This document shows, one piece after another, positions 1 through 8,718 of a DNA stretch of 64,000 bases (position 1 is the stretch's first letter; the number at the start of each line of letters is the position of its first letter). The notes beneath the pieces are model-generated. The model had not been told where the DNA came from. It saw only the letters and a program-made list of their open reading frames with translations, and made no database searches. Made by a program: the position numbers and the translations under genes. The DNA comes from Streptomyces brevispora (GTDB taxonomy: Bacteria > Actinomycetota > Actinomycetes > Streptomycetales > Streptomycetaceae): contig NZ_VIWW01000003.1 in assembly GCF_007829885.1 (NCBI RefSeq), forward strand, positions 1 through 64,000. The letters are read 5' to 3'.

Positions 1-2262
1 TTATTCCAGCCGAAAACGTCGCATCGGCTGCAGGAGCTCCTGGAGTGGCTCGTCGAGCCGATGAAGGAGCCGGGTTCGCCTCCGGCCGCCAGGGTCGCCG
101 CGCTGTTGGCCTGTATCCACTGGGCTCGCTGGCAGCACAGCCGGAGTGGTGACGGCGGCGTGGAGCTGGATCGGGCGATCCTGGTCAGCCATCTGCTGCG
201 CGACGGCCAGGGAGCGCCGGGCCCGCTCCGGCCGTTGGTGAGACTCGGGCAGCGTGCGATGCAGAGCGAACCACCGGATCTCCTGCTGCTTCAGGACTAC
301 GCCGGACTGCTCGTCAGTCTTGCAGAACGCCACGGATGTGAAGGCGCTCTGGGGGAGGGGCTGCGCCGGCTCACCCAGGTTCTGGAACAGCTCTCCGAGG
401 ACGATCCGAAGTGGCCCTCGGTCGCGGCCAATCTCTGTGCCGCGGCGCTTGTCGAGTGCGAGGTGACAGGAACATCCCCGCACATCGACCGCGCCCTGGA
501 CGTAACTCGGAAGGCGCTGGGAGGGTTCGACCTACCCAGCGGGGACCTCGCTCGGGTCCTGAACCAGTTCGGCCGCCTCCTCGTAACCCGCCACTTCGAG
601 CATCCTCGCCTCGCGGACCTGGATGAGGCGATCGAGATCCAGACGCGGGCGAGCGAACTCGAAGGCGTGCCCGTGACCATCGTCAGGAGAGTTCTCACGG
701 ACTTGGGCCATGCCTGGTACCTGCGTCATCTGCAGAGCGGGCGACGCGACGATCTCGACCGGGTGATCAACGTGCTGAGCGCCGTGGTGCCCGACCGGGG
801 AGAGCTGGGGACGGAGTTTCAGCCGATCGCCGAAGTGCTCGCATCCGCCCTGGGCGACCGAGGCAGCATCAGGGATTCCGTGCGTGATCCGCAGCGTGCC
901 GTGGCACTCCGCCGCCGTCTAACCGTGGAGCTGGGGAGGTCACACGACCACCTCGAACTCGCCCGGATGCAGGAACTGCTGTACGAACGCACGGGGCGGA
1001 GCGAGCTGCTCGACGAGTCGGTGCACCACTATGAGAAGGCCAAGGCCCTGGCCGAAGCCGACGGGATCTCGTCCTCCGCGGCACTCGCCGGCCTGGCCTG
1101 GTCGCTCCACCTTCGCTTCGAGCGATCCGGTGACGTCGCGGACCGAGACGGTGCGATCGCAGCGGGGCGTCTATCGGTGGCGTCGACGCCGCAAGGCGAC
1201 GGCGCTCTCGGACGTCGACTGGCTATCTTCGCCGCAGCTCTGACGGCGCGGGCCACGTCGACGGGAAGCACACCGGACCTGAACGACGGCCTGGCCGTCA
1301 TCGAGCGGGCGCTTGCCCTGCAGGACGAGTCGGACAGCGATCGAGCCATTCAGCTCTTCAACAAGTCGGCCCTGATGGGAGCCCGTTACGCCACGGGTAA
1401 GGATCCCGAGGACATTCGCCGACAGATCACTCTCTGTCACGAAGCCCTGGACCTGCTCCCCGACGGGCACCCGAAGAAGGGGGTATACCGGGCGAATCTG
1501 GTTGGCGCGTATCTCGAGCTTCATCGTTCCACGGACGACACTTCGGCTTTGGAGTTCGCGCTGACTGCCGGAGACCTCGCACTGTCCGAGATCCCCGCCG
1601 ACCACCCACGCCGCGGCGGCGTCCTGTCCAACCATGCGGTCGCACTGACCCGGAGTGCCGAGGAGGAGTACGACGAAGCCAAGCTCCGCAAAGCCGTGCG
1701 GCTCAGCACTGAGGCTTTGGGACTGCTTCCCGAGGGTCCACCGCCGGACGCCCGTCTTCTGGTGAACCGGGGCTCGGCGCTGTATCTATGCGGGCGGCCC
1801 GAGGACCGGGTGCTTGCCTTGCAGGACTGGAGATCAGCGGCGCTCAGCGATGCGGCGCCGCCGGACGTCCGGATGGCCGCAGCAACCGGATGGGGCAGAC
1901 GGAGCGGCGAACTCGGTCGTTGGGACGAGGCGGTGAGGGCCTACACTCTGGCCGTCGATCTGCTGACGTCTGTGGCTGGTCTGCACCTCGAACGAGAAGA
2001 CCAGGAGCACCAGCTGACCAACTGGTCCCATGTCACCTCCGACGCCGCGGCAACCGCGCTCGAGGCCGGTGATCCGGAGAAGGCTCTGGAACTCCTGGAG
2101 GCCGGCCGCTGCGTCCAGTGGAACCACCAGCTGCGGAACGCCGGGGAACTGGCCTTGTTGGCGGACAAACGCCCCGACCTCGCCGCAAAGGCGGAACGTG
2201 TGACGGCCGCGCTCGGAGTCATGTGGTTCGGCACACGAGAATCCGAAGACTGGAGATCGTGA
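1..2262 (+). CDS. TPR-repeat protein, open at left edge, no CHAT domain
   Basis: The reading frame is open from base 1, so the gene begins outside the window; the ATG at 61 is internal to it. About 750 residues are visible, made of alpha-helical repeats with recurrent Ala/Leu patterns typical of tetratricopeptide arrays (for example LLVNRGSALYLCGRPEDR and ALEAGDPEKALELLEAGRC). The last part resembles the linker that in actinobacterial TPR-CHAT proteins immediately precedes the caspase-like CHAT domain. Here the frame ends at TGA 2260-2262 and no CHAT domain follows; IS debris starts at once. The product is probably a truncated TPR-CHAT protein. The TPR call is good; the truncation is inferred from family architecture. 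Confidence 0.7.
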   Translation, partial: LFQPKTSHRLQELLEWLVEPMKEPGSPPAARVAALLACIHWARWQHSRSGDGGVELDRAILVSHLLRDGQGAPGPLRPLVRLGQRAMQSEPPDLLLLQDYAGLLVSLAERHGCEGALGEGLRRLTQVLEQLSEDDPKWPSVAANLCAAALVECEVTGTSPHIDRALDVTRKALGGFDLPSGDLARVLNQFGRLLVTRHFEHPRLADLDEAIEIQTRASELEGVPVTIVRRVLTDLGHAWYLRHLQSGRRDDLDRVINVLSAVVPDRGELGTEFQPIAEVLASALGDRGSIRDSVRDPQRAVALRRRLTVELGRSHDHLELARMQELLYERTGRSELLDESVHHYEKAKALAEADGISSSAALAGLAWSLHLRFERSGDVADRDGAIAAGRLSVASTPQGDGALGRRLAIFAAALTARATSTGSTPDLNDGLAVIERALALQDESDSDRAIQLFNKSALMGARYATGKDPEDIRRQITLCHEALDLLPDGHPKKGVYRANLVGAYLELHRSTDDTSALEFALTAGDLALSEIPADHPRRGGVLSNHAVALTRSAEEEYDEAKLRKAVRLSTEALGLLPEGPPPDARLLVNRGSALYLCGRPEDRVLALQDWRSAALSDAAPPDVRMAAATGWGRRSGELGRWDEAVRAYTLAVDLLTSVAGLHLEREDQEHQLTNWSHVTSDAAATALEAGDPEKALELLEAGRCVQWNHQLRNAGELALLADKRPDLAAKAERVTAALGVMWFGTRESEDWRS

Positions 2263-2440
2263 AGGGTGTCCGTCCCGCAGGCGCAGGGGCAACCGTGCAC
2301 GGGGAACCGATCGATGCCCCTGCGGGGGCGATGCGCTGACGGATGCCTCGGTTGCGAAGCCAGCGCCGCAGGCGCTCGTAGTCGTAGCTATTGTCGGCGT
2401 GCAGATTCTCCGGTTGGCGGCGGAACAACGGCTTTGTCAT
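2260..2440 (-). pseudogene. IS5-family transposase fragment
   Basis: Reading leftward from 2440, the segment LHADNSYDYERLRRWLRNRG resembles the DDE-domain stretch of IS5-family transposases that precedes the RKG...RLGRHRW region. The reading then drifts out of frame around 2330, and neither the N-terminal half nor the C-terminal end of a transposase is present. It abuts the 3' end of the TPR gene, so it probably marks the insertion or deletion that cut that gene. Short and degraded, hence moderate confidence. Confidence 0.5.
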
Positions 2441-2616
2441 CGGTGCTCTCTTCTGTCTCTTGGGGGCCGGTTACGGGCGTCGCCTGACGTCAGACGACAT
2501 GGTCAAGGGAACCGTCCGGCCTGCCGGACGGCGTACACCTGCCGTGGGACCTTCGAGTGGGCTGCATCGGGACTGTGACGCCCTGCCCTGGATTGGTGTC
2601 AACGGTCATTGAGATG

Positions 2617-2681
2617 CCCAGGTAGGTGGCCGTTGGAGGCCCAGGCTGGTGGCCATCAGAAACTCAGGCGTGTGGCCGGTG
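2617..2681. repeat. IS21-type terminal repeats, 23-bp period
   Basis: Three copies of CAGGNNKGTGGCC begin at 2619, 2642 and 2665, exactly 23 bp apart, just outside the 3' end of istB. IS21-family elements carry such multiple spaced repeats at their ends as transposase-binding sites. A TGTCAA at about 2597-2602 may be the tip of the element. This marks the istB-side end of the element; the other end was not found. Confidence 0.55.
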
Positions 2682-2699
2682 GTGTTCCCGGGGTGGGGG

Positions 2700-3473
2700 T
2701 CAGTTCAAGGGGACCACTCCCTTCCCGGCGAGGGCCTCGGCGAGGCGGTGCGAGTCACCGGTGGTGGTCACGAGGTGAGCGTGATGCATGAGGCGATCGG
2801 TGCTCGCGCCCGCGAGAGTCTTCGGCATGATCGTGTCGAAGCCCGAGGGATGAATGTTGCTGGTGACCGCGATGGAACGGCGCTCATAGGCAGCATCGAT
2901 GATCCGGTAGAACGCCTCGGCGGCGTCCTCGCCGACGGGCAGCAGGCCGATGTCGTCAATGACAATCAAATCGGCCCGGCAGATCCGGGCGACGGTCCGT
3001 GCGGTGGACCCGTCGACCTTCGACTTCCCGATCGCGGCGCTCAACGTCTCCAGGGTGAACCAGGACACCCGCATGTCCTTCTCGATCGCGGCTTGGGCCA
3101 GGCCCTCGGTGAAGTGGCTCTTGCCCGTCCCCGACGGGCCGGCGATCACCAAGTTCTCGGCGCGGCCGATCCATTCCAGGGTGGTCAGGGAGTTCTGGGT
3201 GGGCTCAGGGATGGTGGAGTCCTCGGCCCGCCAGGAGCCCAGGGTCTTGCCGGTGGGGAAGTTCGCCGAGTGGCGGCGAAGACGCCGGGTGGCCGCGTCG
3301 CGGCCGGTGAACTCCTCGGCTATCAGCAGCCGCAGGACCTCGGCGGGATCCCACCGCTGGGCTCGGGCGGTGGCCAGGACGTCCGGGGCCGCTTTGCGCA
3401 TGTAGGGCAGGCGCATACGGTGCATGAGCTTGTCGAGCTCCTCGGGCAGCGCCGGGGCCTGGGGAAACGTCAT
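2700..3473 (-). CDS. istB: IS21-family helper ATPase IstB
   Basis: A 257-residue AAA+ ATPase that assists the IstA transposase of IS21 elements. The Walker A motif GPSGTGKS and the Walker B motif LIVIDDIG are intact, as is the N-terminal helical domain (LPYMRKAAPDVLATAR). The start at 3473 was chosen because the family begins just before that domain; the longer frame upstream has no homology. Length is normal for IstB. The partner istA, expected immediately upstream on the same strand, is absent and an unrelated small plus-strand gene lies there. This is therefore the surviving half of an IS21 element and cannot transpose on its own. Confidence 0.9.
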   Translation of the reverse strand: MTFPQAPALPEELDKLMHRMRLPYMRKAAPDVLATARAQRWDPAEVLRLLIAEEFTGRDAATRRLRRHSANFPTGKTLGSWRAEDSTIPEPTQNSLTTLEWIGRAENLVIAGPSGTGKSHFTEGLAQAAIEKDMRVSWFTLETLSAAIGKSKVDGSTARTVARICRADLIVIDDIGLLPVGEDAAEAFYRIIDAAYERRSIAVTSNIHPSGFDTIMPKTLAGASTDRLMHHAHLVTTTGDSHRLAEALAGKGVVPLN

Positions 3474-3522
3474 AGTCGTTAATTCCTTCGTGGGTCGGGG
3501 CGGACGCCGATAGGTTCGGCGG

Positions 3523-3813
3523 ATGATCAATATGTCGGTGCGGGGCGACCGCGGGAACGTCGTGGCCCGAGCCCAGGGTGGTGTGGAGTGGACCGCTGCA
3601 TTCGCGGATCTGGACCCGGGGGAGTTTCCGATGCTCTGGGCCCTGGACCCGTATGGCGACGCCGTCTTCAACCACCGGCAGGTGCCGCTACTGCTGGCGG
3701 AACTCGACCGGCTCCCGGCCGCTTGCGGCGGTGACTGGGTTGGGCAGGCCCGCGAGTTGTGCCAGGTCGTCCAGCAGCGAGTGCACCGGTATCTGCGGTT
3801 CGTCGGGGATTGA
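3523..3813 (+). CDS. Hypothetical protein (96 aa)
   Basis: A small acidic protein with a well-formed start (ATG after a GGCGG purine stretch) and a Trp/Leu-rich middle (GEFPMLWALDPYGDAVFNH). The composition looks like a genuine cytoplasmic protein rather than a shadow frame. I recognise no domain or catalytic motif. It reads divergently from istB, occupying the place where istA should be, and is followed by an integrase tail, so it may belong to the backbone of a former integrated element. Function unknown. Confidence 0.55.
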   Translation: MINMSVRGDRGNVVARAQGGVEWTAAFADLDPGEFPMLWALDPYGDAVFNHRQVPLLLAELDRLPAACGGDWVGQARELCQVVQQRVHRYLRFVGD

Positions 3814-3939
3814 CCCCCGGTCAGTCGGCCGTCAACTCCGCAGGAACGGTTCGCAGTTGGCCGAGGGCCTGCCAGCCGGCGGTTCCGTTCTGGACGGAGT
3901 GGGCTTCGTCCGCGCGGACGACCTCGCCGGCGGGTTGGT

Positions 3940-4120
3940 CATATACGGGTTCCGTCACTTCTTCGCCTCGAACTGCCTGTCCAACCGCATCCCGATCACC
4001 GACGTGGCTGAGTGGATGGGGCACACGAGTATCGACGTCACGTTCAATATCTACCGTCACCTCATGCCCGGCTCGATTGGCAAGGCGGCCAAGCTTCTAG
4101 ACGTGGGTATGACCAGCTGA
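3940..4120 (+). pseudogene. Tyrosine recombinase/integrase C-terminal fragment
   Basis: The stretch beginning GFRHFFASN, followed by ITDVAEWMGH and TFNIYRHLMPGSIGKAA, is the C-terminal end of a tyrosine-family site-specific integrase. It contains the R-H pair, the WMGH histidine and the catalytic tyrosine (IYRHL). About 60 residues remain; the core-binding domain and the first catalytic arginine are missing. Translation upstream in the same frame is not integrase-like. This is a remnant of an integrative element that once sat here and is non-functional. Confidence 0.7.
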
Positions 4121-4233
4121 GGCGTGGCGGGGCGCTGCCGCACCGAGACTTCAGCGAACCATCCTGGCGCGATGTTGACCTTTTGCTGACCCCTCGAGGA
4201 CTCAGACGCGTCTGACCTGCGAAATTGCCGAAG

Positions 4234-4407
4234 TTGTGTGAGATGTGGTGGAACTTCATCGGGCGGTCTCACGAGGAAATCGAGGAGGCCCGGCAGGCGT
4301 GGGCGGAGGGCTCCCGCTTCGGTGAGGTTCACGGCTACGACGGCGACCGGCTGTCTGCTCCCGCACTGCCGCCGGTGGCGCTGAAACCGCGGGGACGGGT
4401 GCGCTGA
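4234..4407 (+). pseudogene. Pirin-family C-terminal fragment
   Basis: Reading in the frame ending at TGA 4405-4407, MWWNFIGRSHEEIEEARQ, then RFGEVHGYDGD and PPVALKPRGR, match the end of the pirin C-terminal cupin domain. The N-terminal metal-binding cupin is missing. A strong hairpin 47 bp downstream is its likely native terminator. A copy of the last 29 bp of this region recurs at 46409-46437. Confidence 0.7.
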
Positions 4408-4453
4408 ACTGGAGTGATGTGTTCTCCGGCGCTCCCTGTCGCGTGCGCTCGCC

Positions 4454-4484
4454 GCGTCCCCCCGCCAGCACGACGGGGGGACGC
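4454..4484. terminator. Hairpin terminator after pirin fragment
   Basis: Perfect 11-bp stem GCGTCCCCCCG / CGGGGGGACGC with a 9-nt loop. It has no T-run, as is usual in Streptomyces. The position fits termination of the truncated pirin gene. The following 375 bp up to the dehydrogenase contain no convincing gene. Confidence 0.6.
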
Positions 4485-4861
4485 AGCTGTGCCTCCCGTA
4501 GGTCGGTTCCTAGGGCGGTCGGCACTCGCCCGCCCGGCCCCGGCGACCGCAGGACCGAGCTGCGTCCGTCGGAACGGTAGCGAGGGGCCGCGTGGACTGG
4601 GTCCTGGCCTTATGTGCGGGCAGCCAGGACGCAGGTCATCAAAGCGCAGTGGCGGGTATCGAACTCCCGCCCTAGGCTTGATCGGGAAGCGCGCGCTCGA
4701 CACGGCTGACCCGCGTGGCCGTGCCCGGGCGGCAAGGGTCGGGTGCGGGCTGTCCTCTACCACGCATCCCCGTTCCTGACCGGCGAGGTCTCGCCGCACC
4801 TGTTCGCCGTGTCCCCGGAGGTTGGCGCGCCCACGCCCGGCCGCCCTCCTAAGGAGCAGAT

Positions 4862-5812
4862 ATGAAGGTCGCAGTGGTAGGGGTCGGCGCGGTCGGGTCG
4901 GCAACCGCTCTGTCCCTGGTCGAACGTGGTGGAAGTTGCCGGGAGATCGTGCTGGTCGACCGCGACACCGCCCGCGCCGACGGCGTCGCCAGCGATCTGC
5001 GCTATGCGGCGCCGCTGTCCCCCACGGTCGACGTGCGTTCCGGAGGCTACGAAGACCTGGCCGGCACTGCGATCGTCGTGATCACTGCCGGTGTCAACGA
5101 GAAGGCCGGCGGCGCCACCGACCGGTCCGACCCCAAGGGGCGCCTGCGACTACTGGAGACCAACGCCAAGGTTTTCGCCGACATCGTTCCGCAGGTGGTC
5201 GCGGTCGCACCCGAGGCGGTGCTGATGGTCGTCACCGATCCACCAGACCCGCTGGCCGACCTCACTCGGCATCTGGCCGGACATGCCCGGGTGTTCTCGA
5301 CCGGGACCGTGATCGACAGCCTGCGCTTCCGTGTCCAGTTGGCCGACCGCCTGAGGGTCCGGCCGCGTGACGTGCAGGCCCTGGTCGTGGGCGAACACGG
5401 CACCTCCGAGGTGCTGTTGTGGTCCTCGGCGACCGTCGGCGGCATCCCCGTCGCCGACCTGCTGGGCCAGGACGGGCGCTCCGTCGAGGACATCCGCAGG
5501 GAGGTCGAACGCGACATCCGCTATGCGAACATCACCATCATTGAGGGCACCGGCGCGAGCCAGTACGGCATCGGCGCTGTCTCCGCCCGCCTCGTCGAGG
5601 CTGTCCTGCGTGATGAACGCGCGGTGCTGCCCGTCGCCGCCTATTCTTCCCGGCACAAGGTCACGCTGTCCCTGTCGAGCGTTCTCGGCGCCGGCGGCGT
5701 ACAGCAGATGCACGAGCCCGCCATGACTCCCGCAGAGCATCAGGCCCTGGCCGAGAGTGTCAAGGTGCTGCGCGCAGCCGCTGAGCGGGCCATTTCCATC
5801 GGGACGACCTGA
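4862..5812 (+). CDS. Lactate/malate dehydrogenase family protein
   Basis: A 316-residue cytoplasmic NAD-dependent 2-hydroxyacid dehydrogenase interconverting a 2-hydroxy acid and the 2-oxo acid. Rossmann motif GVGAVGSATA (residues 7-16), NAD-side motif TDPPDP, catalytic Asp/Arg in STGTVIDSLRFR and catalytic His in GEHGTSE are all present. The substrate-loop position that is Gln in lactate and Arg in malate dehydrogenases reads GVNEKAGG here, so substrate choice cannot be assigned. AAGGAG lies 5-10 bp before the ATG. The gene stands alone, with IS and pirin debris upstream and a flavoenzyme pseudogene converging downstream. Confidence 0.88.
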   Translation: MKVAVVGVGAVGSATALSLVERGGSCREIVLVDRDTARADGVASDLRYAAPLSPTVDVRSGGYEDLAGTAIVVITAGVNEKAGGATDRSDPKGRLRLLETNAKVFADIVPQVVAVAPEAVLMVVTDPPDPLADLTRHLAGHARVFSTGTVIDSLRFRVQLADRLRVRPRDVQALVVGEHGTSEVLLWSSATVGGIPVADLLGQDGRSVEDIRREVERDIRYANITIIEGTGASQYGIGAVSARLVEAVLRDERAVLPVAAYSSRHKVTLSLSSVLGAGGVQQMHEPAMTPAEHQALAESVKVLRAAAERAISIGTT

Positions 5813-5844
5813 GCGGCAAAGCGCAGATCCGCCGGATGCTCGGA

Positions 5845-6559
5845 TCCCACCGGATGCGCCGCCCAACAGTTGCTGCATGAAGGCGAGGTCTTCGTCGACC
5901 AGGTCGCGTCGTGCCCGCGGGCCGCACGCACGCAGCAGACGGACGAAGTCGGCTGCAGCGGTGGCGATACGTTCTCCCAAGGCAGAGCCCCCTGGGAACC
6001 GAAATCGCTGGTTGCGGCGTAGACGGCCCGCGGGGAGACGATCGCGTGCAGATAGGAGAACATGGGGCGCAGCGCGTGCTCAAGGACCAGGGAATGCCTC
6101 TCGGTTCCGCCGGTCGCTCCGATGAGCACCGGCATGTCAGAAAGGGACTGTTCCGGCAACACGTCGAAGAAAGACTTGAACAGTCCGCTGAACGAGGCGT
6201 TGAAGGCGGGCGTGACCGCGATGATCCCATCAGCGCGTACGACCGATTGGAATGCGGATTCCAGTGCATCTGTGGTGAACCCGGTCAGCATCGCGTCCAT
6301 AATGGGGTGACCCAAGGGACGGAGCTCCACGAACGACGCGTCGGCCTGGTCGCCGAGGTGTTCGAGTTCGCTGGTCACAGCTGTGGTGCTCGCCTGTGGC
6401 GAAGACGTCCAGGCCCGCTTCCTCGGCCTTGCGCGCGATGGCGACAGTGGCCCGGATACGCTCCGCCTCGGTGGGCGTGCTCCCCGTAGTGGGGTCAGTG
6501 GTTACGTCACCGACTGTGAAGATGCCGAACTGCATCGCGGACGCTTCGGACGAGCCCAT
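5845..6559 (-). pseudogene. Fusion remnant: luciferase-like monooxygenase + FMN reductase
   Basis: The frame opens with an F420/FMN luciferase-like monooxygenase N-terminus (MQFGIFTVGDVTTDP ... GLDVFATGEHH, about 51 residues from 6535). At about 6382 it breaks into an NADPH-dependent FMN reductase lacking its first 40-50 residues (ADGIIAVTPAFNASFSGLFK, GATGGTERHS). The two families are often neighbours, so one deletion probably removed the junction. A second lesion, a shortened G run at about 5985, shifts the C-terminus: the correct continuation GERIATAAADFVRLLR lies in another frame. Both enzymes are destroyed. Confidence 0.75.
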
Positions 6560-6689
6560 GTCGAACTCCCTCGGACGCGCAGCCTGGGCCGTCCCCCACA
6601 TTTTTCCACGCTCGCGCCCACCCCGCAGAACGCGCCGTTCGAACGAGGTTCTCGCCGAAGGTGACCTCCGTGTTGCCTCATCGCGCGGG

Positions 6690-7364
6690 TCACAGCCCGG
6701 GGAACGACTCCTCCAGTGACTCCAGCACATAGTCGGCATTCGCGGCGCGAAGTTGCTGCGCGGTGTAGTGACCGCTGGCGACTCCAATGGCGGTGGCGTC
6801 CGCCGCGTGCGCGGCCTCGATGTCACGTGGAGTGTCTCCCACGACGTACACCTCGATTTTAGCGAGGGCGCGGCCATGAAGTCTCCCGGCCTTCGCGACG
6901 GCCAGGCGCGTCACCTTTTCCCGGTCGGGGGAGTCCGATCCGTAGGCGCCGAAGACGAAGTAGCGGCCCAGCTTGCCCGGTTCCATTTTGAGTCTCGCCG
7001 CGCCTTCCATGGCACCGGACACCACGCCCAGGATGGCACCCGCTCGTCCGAGCCGGCGCAAGGTTGCCTCGGCACCGTCCAGGACTCGATAGGTCTCAGA
7101 GGACCAGATTTCCTGGGACAGGTGCCACAGGTAGGCGCTGTAGAGCCGCATCATCTCTTCGTGACTGGGGTCACGACCCAGCACCGCCCGGAACGTTTCT
7201 CGTCCCACCTGCGGGTCGGTCTCGCCCGCCGACGTGTGCTTTCCGATGTCTGCGGGTACGCCGTGCAGTTGATCGAACGCCCAGGCCCAACTGCGTGTTC
7301 CCGCACCTCCGGTGTGGACCAGAGTTTCGTCGATGTCGAAGAGGACAGCGAGGGGTCCTGTCAT
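6690..7364 (-). CDS. HAD-family hydrolase
   Basis: A 224-residue haloacid dehalogenase-superfamily phosphatase. Motif I is LFDIDETLVHTG near the N-terminus, motif II GVVSGA, the motif III lysine lies in SPDREKVTR, and motif IV is YVVGDTPRDIEAA. The helical cap between motifs I and II suggests a small phosphorylated substrate, unidentified. The start at 7364 places motif I at residue 9, as is usual; upstream codons of the longer frame are not homologous. It is divergent from the aldose-epimerase operon, with a long hairpin between them. Confidence 0.85.
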   Translation of the reverse strand: MTGPLAVLFDIDETLVHTGGAGTRSWAWAFDQLHGVPADIGKHTSAGETDPQVGRETFRAVLGRDPSHEEMMRLYSAYLWHLSQEIWSSETYRVLDGAEATLRRLGRAGAILGVVSGAMEGAARLKMEPGKLGRYFVFGAYGSDSPDREKVTRLAVAKAGRLHGRALAKIEVYVVGDTPRDIEAAHAADATAIGVASGHYTAQQLRAANADYVLESLEESFPGL

Positions 7365-7451
7365 ATCCGTTCCTCTGGGCGCGAGGTGGTTAATGGTGTC
7401 AGGTTCTGAGTCTGAGCGGCAGCACGGTAGGCACTCGCACGATGTGATCCC

Positions 7452-7483
7452 GGTATTCCTCCATGAACACTTGGAGGAATACC
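7452..7483. promoter_or_regulatory. Perfect 12-bp inverted repeat in divergent intergenic region
   Basis: GGTATTCCTCCA and its exact complement TGGAGGAATACC are separated by 8 nt. The repeat lies in the 424-bp gap between the starts of the divergent HAD hydrolase and aldose epimerase genes, upstream of both. Position therefore argues for an operator or leader structure rather than a terminator. It is AT-richer than its surroundings. Confidence 0.45.
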
Positions 7484-7788
7484 CCACGATTTGTTGTTCG
7501 CCCACGCGTACGCCGGACGCTGAGCTGCAGACGTTTCCTTACTGCAGGGAACCACGACGACGAGCGTGGGGCGCTTCGAGGGGATCCGATTGGAGGAGCC
7601 GTGCACGGCTGCCAGCTGGGGCCAACGTCACGGCAAGCGGGCTACATGGATGCGGCGGAGGATAGGGAGCAGGGAGTGCTCGGCGCACGATGAACCGAAG
7701 TCGGCGAAGGCCGGTCCAGGCCCGATGGTGGCAGCGCATCGCCGGAAGCGGTGAGCCAGACGGCACCCAGACGATACGGAGAGCGAAC

Positions 7789-8718
7789 GTGGCAGCTCCG
7801 TCCGGAAACCAGTACGAGATTCGTCATGGCGAGCAGCTCGCCGTGATCGCGGAGGTCGGCGCGGGCCTGCAGTCGTACCTCGTGGGGGAACGCCGGATCC
7901 TCGACGGATACGGGCCGGAGGAGAGGTGCACGGGCGCTCGCGGCCATTCCATGATTCCCTGGCCCAACCGTATCCGCGGGGGCAAGTACACCTGGGCTGG
8001 CAAGGAGTTCCAGCTCGACCTCAGTGAACCGGAGAAGCTGGGTGCCATCCATGGTCTGACCCGGTGGGCGCCGTGGAGGTACCTGGAGGGCAGCGCCCAC
8101 TCAGCGGCGTTCGGGTACGTACTCCACGCCTGCCCGGGACGGGACTGGGTGCTGGACTGCCGTCTTCAGTACACCCTGGGTGCGGATGGGCTCACGGTGT
8201 GTACGACGGTGACCAACCGGAGTGGGACGGCTTGCCCTTACGCCACCGGGGCGCACCCCTATCTGAGCGTGTCGACGCCGAGGATCGACACCGCAGCCTG
8301 TCGGGTGCCCGGTGCTGTGTACCTACCGGTGGGCGGCGCCGGCATTCCCACAGGTCGGCGCCTGGTCGACGGCACGCCTTATGACCTGCGGGAACCGCAA
8401 TCGCTCGGTGACCGGCACATCGACGTGGCGTATACGCAGCTGCGGCGCGATGTCGATGGCAGGGCCCGGGTCCGGCCCGTTCACGGTGAGGGACCGGCCG
8501 TCACCCTCTGGGTCGGTGACGCCTATCCCTATGTGGAGATCTTCACCGGCGACACGCTCCCCGAAGCGGACAGGCGGCGTACCGGTCTGGGTGTGGAGCC
8601 GATGACCTGTGCGCCGGACGCGTTCAACTCCCGGGAGGGGCTGATCACCCTGGAGCCGGGGCGGACGCACCAGGCGCGGTGGGGCATCGATCCCGAATGT
8701 GAGGAGGGCATGACATGA
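7789..8718 (+). CDS. Aldose 1-epimerase family protein
   Basis: A 309-residue galactose-mutarotase-like beta-sandwich protein that interconverts alpha and beta anomers of a free sugar. Family signatures are HSMIPWPNRIRGGKYTW, the histidine in AIHGLTRW, ATGAHPYLS and the late acidic segment. The GTG at 7789 was chosen over the frame's ATG at 7690 because GGAGAG lies 6-11 bp before it and family similarity begins there. Its stop overlaps the start of the dehydrogenase by ATGA (8715-8718), so the two are translationally coupled. The pairing fits supply of the correct glucose anomer to the dehydrogenase. Confidence 0.88.
   Translation: MAAPSGNQYEIRHGEQLAVIAEVGAGLQSYLVGERRILDGYGPEERCTGARGHSMIPWPNRIRGGKYTWAGKEFQLDLSEPEKLGAIHGLTRWAPWRYLEGSAHSAAFGYVLHACPGRDWVLDCRLQYTLGADGLTVCTTVTNRSGTACPYATGAHPYLSVSTPRIDTAACRVPGAVYLPVGGAGIPTGRRLVDGTPYDLREPQSLGDRHIDVAYTQLRRDVDGRARVRPVHGEGPAVTLWVGDAYPYVEIFTGDTLPEADRRRTGLGVEPMTCAPDAFNSREGLITLEPGRTHQARWGIDPECEEGMT

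Noticed and set aside
2649..3482. A 277-codon plus-strand frame over istB
   Set aside because: The minus strand encodes an IstB with perfect Walker motifs; the plus frame is its shadow.
4640..4720. A tRNA-like element (inverted repeat around TATCGAACT) on the minus strand
   Set aside because: The T-arm resembles a tRNA, but the loop/stem lengths are wrong and no anticodon arm with T33 or acceptor stem can be formed. A possible attachment-site relic at most; tRNAscan-SE would decide.
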